DNA of 7,370 bases from JBQCEE01 sp051960575. Its GTDB lineage: Bacteria; Actinomycetota; Actinomycetes; Mycobacteriales; Jatrophihabitantaceae. A program made the position numbers and the translations under genes. The notes beneath the pieces were generated by a model. That model worked only from the letters and a program-made list of their open reading frames with translations. It did not search any database and had not been told where the DNA came from. Of this stretch, positions 1 through 5,406 are shown in pieces; position 1 is the stretch's first letter, and each line of letters starts with the position of its first letter. The stretch is taken from contig NZ_JBQCEE010000118.1 of assembly GCF_051960575.1 (NCBI RefSeq), positions 1 through 7,370 of the forward strand, in the 5' to 3' direction.

Positions 1-126
1 TCAAGATGAGATCTCCCATCCTTCGTGGAGTAAGGCCCCCGGCTAGACCACCGGGTTGATAGGCCGGAAGTGGAAGCGTGGTAACACGTGCAGCTGACCG
101 GTACTAATAGGCCGAGGACTTGCCAC
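1..126 (+). rRNA. 23S ribosomal RNA, 3' end (partial)
   Basis: This is the last part of a large-subunit rRNA gene; the 5' part lies outside the window. It carries the conserved 3'-terminal segment with GGTAACACGTGCAGCTGACC at about 80-99, running on into GGTACTAATAGGCCGAGGAC at about 99-118, a hallmark of actinobacterial 23S genes. The ACTTGCCA at 118-125 would be the strand that pairs with the 23S 5' end, so the mature 3' end is placed near 125-127, uncertain by a few bases. No protein should be called here. Confidence 0.96.
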
Positions 127-229
127 AACACAATCTTGTTTCGCGTCCACTGTGCAGTTCTAGGGGTACGGTCCCCGTCGTGTCGGCTTGGTCGCCGGCC
201 TCGACGGTGCGGGCCACAACTCCATAGCG
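127..229 (+). other. 23S-5S internal transcribed spacer
   Basis: A spacer of about 100 nt lies between the 23S 3' end and 5S. I see no tRNA in it. It contains a small possible hairpin, GGGG (163-166) with CCCC (173-176). The part nearest the 23S end is relatively A/T-rich, as expected for processing regions. It should be co-transcribed with the rRNAs and removed during maturation. Confidence 0.8.
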
Positions 230-347
230 TTTCGGCGACCATAGCGAGAGGGAAACGCCCGGTCCCATCCCGAACCCGGAAGCTAAGCCTCTCAGCGCCG
301 ATGGTACTGCGCGGGCGACTGCGTGGGAGAGTAGGACGTCGCCGGAC
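230..347 (+). rRNA. rrf: 5S ribosomal RNA
   Basis: A complete 5S rRNA of about 118 nt. The diagnostic core is GGGAAACGCCCGGTCCCATC followed by CCGAACCCGGAAGCTAAGCC (roughly 251-288), the loop B / helix III region shared by actinobacterial 5S genes. The ends were placed by helix I: TTCGGCGAC (231-239) pairs with GTCGCCGGA near 338-346 (one G-U pair), which closes the molecule. It is the last gene of the rRNA operon and is followed at once by a strong hairpin. The ends are uncertain by one to three bases. Confidence 0.96.
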
Positions 348-354
348 TTACTTT

Positions 355-399
355 GACGAGGGCCGTTCGCATTGCGCGAACGGCCCTCGTCGCATTTCT
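355..399 (+). terminator. rRNA operon terminator hairpin
   Basis: A perfect 16-bp stem: GACGAGGGCCGTTCGC (355-370) pairs with GCGAACGGCCCTCGTC (376-391) around the 5-nt loop ATTGC. The trailing GCATTTCTC has only a weak T-run, as is common in actinobacteria. Its place eight bases after the 5S 3' end fits an intrinsic terminator for the rRNA operon. A possible TTG start inside the hairpin at 372 would extend the next gene, but it lies in the terminator and is not used here. Confidence 0.92.
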
Positions 400-416
400 C
401 GACGGGATTGAATGCA

Positions 417-1886
417 ATGGCAGCACAGCACAACGGATCGTCCAGCAGCGGCTCGGGTCGCGGCGCGAGCGGTCGTGGCGCGCCGAACGGCGCCCGCGGC
501 TCCGGCCGGTCGGACGGCGCTCGCACCGGCGGTGCCGGACGAGCAGACGGCAATCGGACCGGCGGCCCCCGCAGCAGCGGTGGTCGAGGCTTCGGCGCCG
601 GCGGTCGGTCGAGCAACGCTCCCGGCCGAGGCGGCGACGCTGCCGGTCGTGGTGGCGACCCTCGCGGTCGCGGCGGTGACGCACGCGGTCGTGGCGGTGA
701 CGCCACGGCGCGAGGTGGGCGTCCGTCAGGTGCGGGCGGCCGTTCGGTCGGCAGCCGCTTCGCTGACGGCGAGCGCGAGCAGCGTCCGCACCGTGGGCCT
801 GCCCGCCCAGCCACCGGCGGCCAGTCGCGGCGCGATGCCGACGGCCGTGCCGCGAGCGGCGGGCACGCCGGTCGGGCCCGATCGACCGACGGGCGACCGC
901 CGGCAGGCGACCGTCCGGCGCATCGCTCCGACCGGAGCGCCGCGGGTCCGCGCACCCCGCAGCGAGCCGATCGATCGGCACGGACGGCCGAACGCGGCAC
1001 GTCCGACGGTCGCGGCGCGCGCAGCTGGGAGGACCGTCCCGGACGCACGGCCGAACGCGGCACGTCCGGCGGCCGTGCCCCGCGCAGCTGGGACGACCGT
1101 CCGGGCCGTGGGGACCGGCCGCGTCGCGACGTCCGACCGGATGTCGGCCGACCGCGGGGTGGGCGCGTCTTCGGCGACGACCGCGACGTGCGGCCGACGC
1201 GCGCGGAACGAGCCGTACCCGCGGAGGGCTACCCCGACCCGCCGGAACATGTGGACATCTCCCGTCTCGACCGTGACGTACGCGCCGAGTTGCGGTCACT
1301 GACCAAACTCACCGCCGACCTCGTCGCGCGGCATCTGGTCGCGGCCGGCGATGCACTGGACGACGACCCGGAACTCGCGCTGCGGCACGCGCGGGCCGCG
1401 CGCGCTCGCGGTGCACGCCTGGCCGTCGTCCGCGAGGCGGTCGGGATCGCCGCGTACCACGCCGGCGAGTGGTCGGAGGCACTGTCGGAGTTGCGCACCG
1501 CCCGCCGGATCTCGGGCGACCCGCGCAACCTCCCGCTCATCGCCGACAGCGAGCGCGCGCTCGGTCGCTCGGCCGCGGCACTCAAGTACCTGACCGACCC
1601 GGACGTGCGCCGCCTCGACATCGAGTCCCGCATCGAACTGCTCATCGTCGCCGCCGGCGCGCGACGCGACCTCGGGCAGACGGAGGCCGCGCTGGCGGTG
1701 CTGGCCCGGGGTGGGATCGACACGGCCAAGCCGCGTCCCGGGTCGGCCCGGCTCTGGTACGCCTACGCCGACGCGCTCGAGGAGCTCGGGCGCCGGGACG
1801 AGGCGGCCGTCTACTTCGCCGCCTCGGCCGCACTCGACCCCGAGGGTGAGCTGGACGCCGCCGACCGCGCGGCCGCACTGCTCTGA
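417..1886 (+). CDS. TPR-like protein with long Arg/Gly-rich disordered N-terminus
   Basis: A 489-residue protein with two distinct halves. Residues 1 to about 275 are low-complexity, dominated by Arg, Gly, Ala, Asp and Pro, and surely disordered. They include a Ser/Gly stretch after the start, four GRGGDxx heptads (residues 70-97) and two copies of a 21-residue unit containing a single Trp (residues 189-230). Residues about 278-489 are helical with TPR-like helix pairs, for example EWSEALSELRTARR and GRRDEAAVYFAASAALDP near the C-terminus. No signal peptide or membrane segment is visible, so it is probably cytoplasmic. The position before an HAD phosphatase/tlyA/nadK block suggests it corresponds to M. 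tuberculosis Rv1691, which I recall as about 250 residues; the N-terminal half would then be an extension. The ATG at 417 is chosen because the alternative TTG (372) lies in the rRNA terminator; GACGGGA (401-407) is a weak ribosome binding site. Function unknown; an RNA or ribosome scaffold is only an inference from the Arg/Gly repeats. Confidence 0.85.
   Translation: MAAQHNGSSSSGSGRGASGRGAPNGARGSGRSDGARTGGAGRADGNRTGGPRSSGGRGFGAGGRSSNAPGRGGDAAGRGGDPRGRGGDARGRGGDATARGGRPSGAGGRSVGSRFADGEREQRPHRGPARPATGGQSRRDADGRAASGGHAGRARSTDGRPPAGDRPAHRSDRSAAGPRTPQRADRSARTAERGTSDGRGARSWEDRPGRTAERGTSGGRAPRSWDDRPGRGDRPRRDVRPDVGRPRGGRVFGDDRDVRPTRAERAVPAEGYPDPPEHVDISRLDRDVRAELRSLTKLTADLVARHLVAAGDALDDDPELALRHARAARARGARLAVVREAVGIAAYHAGEWSEALSELRTARRISGDPRNLPLIADSERALGRSAAALKYLTDPDVRRLDIESRIELLIVAAGARRDLGQTEAALAVLARGGIDTAKPRPGSARLWYAYADALEELGRRDEAAVYFAASAALDPEGELDAADRAAALL
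624..707 (+). repeat. Four tandem 21-nt units encoding GRGGDxx heptads
   Basis: GRGGD recurs at nucleotides 624, 645, 666 and 687 with an exact 21-nt period, followed by a degenerate ARGG. The units are GRGGDAA, GRGGDPR, GRGGDAR and GRGGDAT. Codons differ between copies (GGC/GGT, CGA/CGT/CGC), so the copies are old or selected at protein level rather than fresh slippage products. The motif resembles the RGG boxes of RNA-binding disordered regions. Confidence 0.85.
981..1106 (+). repeat. Two tandem 63-nt units encoding a 21-residue repeat
   Basis: Two adjacent in-frame 63-nt units (981-1043 and 1044-1106) each encode a 21-residue block that begins RTAERGTS and ends RSW(E/D)DRPG. Sixteen or more of the 21 residues are identical. 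The next codons, GRGDRPRRD, look like decayed remains of the same motif. The Trp in each unit is notable in an otherwise aromatic-free disordered region. Confidence 0.85.
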
Positions 1887-2018
1887 CCCCCGCGCGGGTT
1901 GCGGGCCGGTAGCAGCCGCTTCCGACGAGATCCGTGCGGCGTCCACACCTGGGCCGTCGTCCACAGGGCTCGACCGGATCGGGCAGTGGTGTCGGTGGCG
2001 TGGCCGAGCATCTGCGGC
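1887..2018 (+). promoter_or_regulatory. Intergenic region with two CGTCCACA direct repeats
   Basis: This 132-nt gap between the TPR gene and the ssb-like gene carries CGTCCACA twice, at 1940-1947 and 1958-1965, in direct orientation 18 bp apart. The octamer resembles the actinobacterial DnaA box (TTGTCCACA) but lacks the leading TT. A 10-bp palindrome CCCGCGCGGG (1889-1898) sits just after the TPR stop and is too short to call a terminator. No convincing -35/-10 pair is seen. It presumably holds the ssb-like promoter. Confidence 0.35.
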
Positions 2019-2396
2019 ATGACCACCACTGCGGCCCCGACGGCCGACAACACCATCTTCCTGCGCGGCCGTCTGGCCGACCTGCCGGTCGAGAAGGAAC
2101 TGCCCACCGGCGACGTCATCAGCTCGTTCCGGCTCACCGTCGCGCGGCCGAAGGAGAGCCGTACCGGCACCACCGCGGGAGGCGTGAAGGTCGACAGCAT
2201 CGACTGCGCCGCCGACCGCGCCAGGGTGCGCAAGGCGCTCGCCCGGGCCGCGGCCGGCGACGTCATCGAGGTTGAGGGATGGCTGCAGCGACGGTTCTGG
2301 CGCGGCCCGGCCGGATTGGGCAGCCGGTACGAGGTTCGGGTCGAGCAGCTCCGGATCGTCCGGCGTCCGGTCGTCACGGACGCCGCGCCGCGATGA
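2019..2396 (+). CDS. SSB-like single-stranded DNA-binding (OB-fold) protein
   Basis: A 125-residue protein with the single-stranded DNA-binding protein pattern. An N-terminal NTIFLRGRLADLP strand (residues 11-23) is followed by SSFRLTVAR (35-43), DSIDCAA (59-65), a basic helix RARVRKALARA (67-77) and DVIEVEGWLQRRFW (81-94), then the final strand YEVRVEQLRIVRR. The last block closely resembles the SSB strand that ends in an E-G-x-L-x-x-R-x-W motif. The protein lacks the Gly-rich linker and acidic DDDIPF-like tip by which housekeeping SSB recruits partners; it ends VTDAAPR. It is therefore probably an accessory or paralogous SSB rather than the replicative one, which usually sits with rpsF and rpsR. 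The ATG at 2019 is chosen from the family start; no clear ribosome binding site is visible, and in-frame GTG codons upstream are possible. The stop abuts that of the convergent DUF1015 gene. Confidence 0.85.
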   Translation: MTTTAAPTADNTIFLRGRLADLPVEKELPTGDVISSFRLTVARPKESRTGTTAGGVKVDSIDCAADRARVRKALARAAAGDVIEVEGWLQRRFWRGPAGLGSRYEVRVEQLRIVRRPVVTDAAPR

Positions 2397-3677
2397 TCAC
2401 GCGTCGACGTCGGCGTCCTCGGCCTGGTCGAGGAACCGGCGCATGAGCAGGCCGGACGCAGGCTTCGGCGTGAAGAGCGTCGACTTGCGTGGCATGCGCT
2501 CGCCGTCGGCCGCGACGGCCGCCACCGCAGCGACCGGTGTCGCCCGGAGCAGGACGGCGACGCCGTGACCCGCGCGGGCCTCCGAGACCGCGTCGTCCAC
2601 CGAGTGTGCGTAACCGACCGTCTCGACCGTGTCGGGGAGACCCCATGCGGTGCCGATGACGGCACGGTGCAGCACCGTGACGTCGAGTGCTGCAAGGGCT
2701 GCCGACCCGCCGAGCTCGCGCGCCGCCGCCTCGAGTCGGCCGTCGGCGTCGCGCACGACGACGGTCCGCTCGCCGTCGGTCACGACGGCGGCGAACGTCG
2801 TCGCCCCGTCGAGGGCGGCCAGTCCCGCGGCCACGTCGGCGGCGTCCTCGACCACCGCGCCCGCGGCGCGAAGGCGGTCGGCCGCGTCCTGCAGCGCCAG
2901 CGAGGGCACCACGCGATGGATCGGGTGCACCTGCGGCCCGTAGTCGGTCGAGTCGACGAGCAGGGCCAGCCCGCGGTCCCAGGGCCCGCGTCCACGCATC
3001 TCGGCGAGGCGTCGCTGACGCTCGCGGTAGGTCGCGTAGCGGTGGTGCCCGTCGGCGATGAGGGCCCGCCGACCGGCGAGGTCGCGCGCGATCGCCTCGT
3101 GGTCGCGCGGGTCGGTGAGTGCCCACAGCCGGTGCCGGACACCGTCCGGCGTCGTCGTCTCGGCGAGCGCGGGGCGCGACCCGGTCGAGCGGACGAGTTC
3201 GCTCGCTGCCCCGCCGCCGTCGTAGACGAGATAGATCGGTTCGAGATCGGCCTCGGTCGCGGTCATGAGCGCGAGCCGGTCGGCGACCGGCCCCGCCATC
3301 GTGTTCTCGTGCGGCAGGATGACGCCGTCCTCGGGCGCCCGCAGTTCCACCGCACCGATCAGCCCGCGCGTCGGGTGCCCGTCGGCCGGCGCCATCTCGT
3401 ACACGTAGATCGCCGGGACGTCGTCGACCGCGAACACCCCGCAATCGACCCACTCGCGCAGCGTCGCGGCGGCGGAGGCGTAGGCGTCGCCCGCCGCGGT
3501 GGTGTCGGTCGGCAGGATGATCCGCACGACGTTGTCGGGATCCGCATCCAGCAGCCGGGCGCGGTCGCTCGGCGAGATGACGTCATAGGGCGGGCAGAGC
3601 CGCCGGCCCAGCGCGTCACCGGTGACGGTCGGCCGCAGGCCGCGCATCGGCGCGAGCGAGAGCCCGGCGGTCGTCAC
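2397..3677 (-). CDS. DUF1015 family protein
   Basis: A 426-residue member of the DUF1015 family (COG4198), function not established. Visible hallmarks in order are LAPMRGLRP at the N-terminus, CPPYDVIS (residues 28-35), NVVRIILP, the VILPHENTM block, and DGHHRYATY (from residue 209; DGHHRY at 3036-3053). No signal peptide or membrane helix is evident, so it is probably cytoplasmic. DGHHRY resembles the G-x-x-R-x-x-A box of ParB-like folds that bind or transfer phosphate, which hints at a nucleotide- or phosphate-handling enzyme; this is only an inference. The GTG at 3677 is preferred because it leaves about 73 bp for divergent promoters and places the LAP-RGLRP block close to the N-terminus. 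GTG 3713 and ATG 3752 are in-frame alternatives; the last would overlap the HAD start. Its 3' end abuts the ssb-like gene without any terminator. Confidence 0.88.
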   Translation of the reverse strand: MTTAGLSLAPMRGLRPTVTGDALGRRLCPPYDVISPSDRARLLDADPDNVVRIILPTDTTAAGDAYASAAATLREWVDCGVFAVDDVPAIYVYEMAPADGHPTRGLIGAVELRAPEDGVILPHENTMAGPVADRLALMTATEADLEPIYLVYDGGGAASELVRSTGSRPALAETTTPDGVRHRLWALTDPRDHEAIARDLAGRRALIADGHHRYATYRERQRRLAEMRGRGPWDRGLALLVDSTDYGPQVHPIHRVVPSLALQDAADRLRAAGAVVEDAADVAAGLAALDGATTFAAVVTDGERTVVVRDADGRLEAAARELGGSAALAALDVTVLHRAVIGTAWGLPDTVETVGYAHSVDDAVSEARAGHGVAVLLRATPVAAVAAVAADGERMPRKSTLFTPKPASGLLMRRFLDQAEDADVDA

Positions 3678-3750
3678 CGATCGGTCGGGGTGCCCGGGAT
3701 GCGCAGTGACCACAGCCCGGCAGCCTACGCACGGCGGTCGCGGTGGGATC
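3678..3750. promoter_or_regulatory. Divergent promoter region of DUF1015 and HAD genes
   Basis: About 73 bp separate the preferred starts of the two divergent genes, so both promoters should lie here or extend into the coding ends. GGTGGGA (3742-3748) is a possible ribosome binding site for the HAD gene, with short spacing to ATG 3751 and long spacing to GTG 3760. I cannot define -35/-10 boxes with confidence. Confidence 0.35.
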
Positions 3751-4812
3751 ATGCCGCCCGTGACCTCGACCCTGCGCGCGAGCGACCGACCGCTGTCGGA
3801 GCGCTACGACGTGGCCCTGCTCGATCTCGACGGCGTGGTCTACGTCGGGCCGGATGCCGTGCCGACGGCGCCCGACGCCCTGACCGCCGCGCGGGCGGCC
3901 GGGATGCGGCTGGGATTCGTCACGAACAATGCCGCCCGCCCGCCGCAGGCGGTGGCCGAACATCTCTCGCGGCTGGGCATCCGCGCGGCCGCGGACGAGG
4001 TGGTGACGTCCGCGCAGGCCGCCGCGCACCATCTCGCCGACCAACTGCCCGCGGGTGCGCGAGTGCTCGTGGTCGGCACGACGGGCCTCTGGGAGGCGCT
4101 GCGCGAGCGTGGGCTGACACCGGTCGGTACCGCCGACGGCGAGGTCGCGGCGGTGGTGCAGGGATACTCGCCCGACCTGGACTGGAAGCAGCTGGCCGAG
4201 GGGAGCGTGGCGATCCGGCGCGGTGTGCCGTGGGTGGCGACGAACCTGGACGCGACGGTGCCGTCGCCCCGCGGGCCGCTGCCTGGCAACGGATCGCTCG
4301 TCGCCGCCCTGCGCCATGCCACCGGTGTGACGCCGACGGCAACGGGCAAGCCGGATCCGACCATGCACCGCGAGATGGTCACGCGCACGCGCGCGGAGCA
4401 CCCGCTGGTGGTGGGCGACCGGCTCGACACCGACATCGCGGGCGCGGCAGCGGTCGGCTGCGCGAGCCTGCTGGTGCTGACCGGGGTGACGTCGGCGGCG
4501 GGTGCCCTGGCGGCGTCCGCCGGGCAGCGCCCGACCTTCCTCGGCGCCGACCTGCGTGCGCTGCTCGAGCCGCACCCCCCTGTCGACGTCGACGGGGCGA
4601 CGGCGACGTGCCGGGGGTGGACGGCGCAGCTGCAGGGTGCACGCGTGCGGCTGGCGACGTCCGGCGACGGGCGCCGCGACCATCTGGACGCCTGGCGGGC
4701 GCTCTGCGGGGTGTGGTGGTCGAAGGGTCAGGAGGGCGAGGCGCCCGAGATCGTGCCGACCGACGAGGCGGCCGAGCAGGCGATCCGCTCGCTCGGGCTC
4801 GAGGGGCACTGA
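3751..4812 (+). CDS. HAD-IIA phosphatase, Rv1692-like (glycerol-3-phosphate phosphatase)
   Basis: A 353-residue haloacid dehalogenase superfamily phosphatase of the NagD-like IIA subfamily. All four HAD motifs are intact: motif I DLDGVVYVG with nucleophile D25 and acid/base D27; motif II VTNNA with T58; motif III K200 in GKPDP; motif IV VGDRLDTDIAG with D223 and D228 for Mg2+. The cap lies between motifs II and III. A C-terminal extension from about residue 270 to the end is not part of the HAD core. Length, extension and neighbours match M. tuberculosis Rv1692, reported as a D-glycerol-3-phosphate phosphatase that recycles glycerol from phospholipid polar heads; transferring that substrate here is inference. 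Expected to be cytoplasmic and Mg2+-dependent. The start is ATG 3751 or GTG 3760 three codons on. It converges on the SCP2-like gene with an 11-bp gap. Confidence 0.92.
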   Translation: MPPVTSTLRASDRPLSERYDVALLDLDGVVYVGPDAVPTAPDALTAARAAGMRLGFVTNNAARPPQAVAEHLSRLGIRAAADEVVTSAQAAAHHLADQLPAGARVLVVGTTGLWEALRERGLTPVGTADGEVAAVVQGYSPDLDWKQLAEGSVAIRRGVPWVATNLDATVPSPRGPLPGNGSLVAALRHATGVTPTATGKPDPTMHREMVTRTRAEHPLVVGDRLDTDIAGAAAVGCASLLVLTGVTSAAGALAASAGQRPTFLGADLRALLEPHPPVDVDGATATCRGWTAQLQGARVRLATSGDGRRDHLDAWRALCGVWWSKGQEGEAPEIVPTDEAAEQAIRSLGLEGH

Positions 4813-4823
4813 CGCCCGCGCGG

Positions 4824-5168
4824 TCAGAAGAAGCTGCGCAGCTTCATCACGTCGCGGATACCGGCATCGACCTTGACCCGGCCGGTCGCCCAGGCCGCCG
4901 CCATGTTGAGCTGCCCGTCCACGAGCCGCAGCAGGTCGTCGCTGGCCATGGTCAACCGCACCTGCGCCTGCGGTGGCGCGCCCGCCGGCAGACGACGGAT
5001 GTCGTCGAGGCGTCCCTCGAACAGGCGGCCGCCGAAGGCGACGTCGAGGTCGGGCAGCACGCACACCAGCGACCGGTCCAGCGAGCGGCGGCTCGCCGAC
5101 GGCTCACGGGCCGCGAGGCGCGCCGCGAGGGCGTCCAGGGCCTGCTCGCACTGCTCGAGGGTCGCCAC
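4824..5168 (-). CDS. SCP2 sterol-binding domain protein
   Basis: A single-domain SCP2 (sterol carrier protein 2-like) protein of 114 residues. After an N-terminal helix (EQCEQALDALAARLA) comes the family core: SLVCVLPDLDVAFGGRLFEG, then AQVRLTMASDDLLRLVDGQL, then MAAAWATGRVKVDAGIRDVM, ending LRSFF. This domain forms a hydrophobic pocket for lipids or acyl chains; the ligand here is unknown. The start GTG 5168 is chosen because GGAAGGACC (5176-5184 on the minus strand) gives a strong ribosome binding site with nine-base spacing. GTG 5201, eleven codons upstream, has no such site. No signal peptide is seen, so it should be cytosolic. It runs opposite to the tlyA operon and converges with the HAD gene, so it is probably a separate transcription unit. 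Confidence 0.88.
   Translation of the reverse strand: MATLEQCEQALDALAARLAAREPSASRRSLDRSLVCVLPDLDVAFGGRLFEGRLDDIRRLPAGAPPQAQVRLTMASDDLLRLVDGQLNMAAAWATGRVKVDAGIRDVMKLRSFF
4830..4845. repeat. 16-bp perfect palindrome at convergent gene ends
   Basis: GAAGCTGCGCAGCTTC is perfectly self-complementary and lies inside the last codons of the SCP2-like gene, 17 nt past the HAD stop. As RNA it would form a 6-bp stem with a GCGC loop on either strand. It has no T-tract. It could weakly terminate transcripts from both sides, or be chance in a short coding stretch. Confidence 0.45.
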
Positions 5169-5406
5169 AGGCGCTGGTCCTTCCGAGGTCGACGCGCGCA
5201 CGGCGACCGACGTCGCGGGGGCGACGGGCGGCAGCAGGCGCAGCGGGGGCGGACGGACACGGTTCGTCGTCCGGCCCGTGGCCCGACGCTACCCGACCGG
5301 GTCGGGGTAGCGTCGGGCTCGTCGGTCGTCGGCGCAGACGGCGAACGGCGCCGGTCGCGGCCGTCCGCGCCCGGACCCCGGTCAGGTCGAGCAGCGGAGG
5401 TGCAGG
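5169..5406. promoter_or_regulatory. Divergent intergenic region of SCP2-like gene and tlyA operon
   Basis: These 238 bp separate the SCP2-like gene (leftward) from the small gene/tlyA/nadK operon (rightward) and should hold both promoters. The main visible structure is the inverted repeat at 5281-5318. Ribosome binding sites lie at each edge: GGAAGGACC on the minus strand (5176-5184) and GGAGG on the plus strand (5396-5400). I find no convincing small ORF or RNA gene in it. Confidence 0.6.
5281..5318. repeat. Large inverted repeat between divergent genes
   Basis: GCCCGACGCTACCC (5281-5294) and GGGTAGCGTCGGGC (5305-5318) are perfect 14-nt inverted arms around a 10-nt centre, GACCGGGTCG. Allowing one bulged G, pairing extends inward through most of the centre. 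Each arm reads TAGCGT outward: 5308-5313 on the plus strand and 5286-5291 on the minus strand. There is no T-run after either arm. It may be an operator or a divergent promoter element; a terminator role is unlikely since no gene reads into it. Confidence 0.75.

Noticed and set aside
127..229. tRNA within the 23S-5S spacer
   Set aside because: No cloverleaf, GGTTCGA-type T-loop or acceptor pairing could be found.
104..1063. Long minus-strand open frames covering the rRNA spacer, 5S and the repeat-rich gene
   Set aside because: They cross the 5S rRNA and terminator, have Arg/Pro/Ser-rich antisense composition, and match no family. The plus-strand TPR protein explains the region.
624..1106. 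Short tandem repeats considered as a CRISPR array or minisatellite
   Set aside because: Repeats are in frame, directly adjacent without unique spacers, and vary at synonymous sites, so they are protein repeats.
1889..1898. CCCGCGCGGG palindrome after the TPR stop considered as a terminator
   Set aside because: A 10-bp self-complementary GC run leaves almost no stem once a loop forms, has no T-tract, and is expected by chance in this composition.
5202..5406. Possible additional gene or N-terminal extension between the SCP2-like gene and the small gene
   Set aside because: Open frames exist on both strands but lack family resemblance. The ribosome binding sites at 5176-5184 and 5396-5400 define the flanking starts well.
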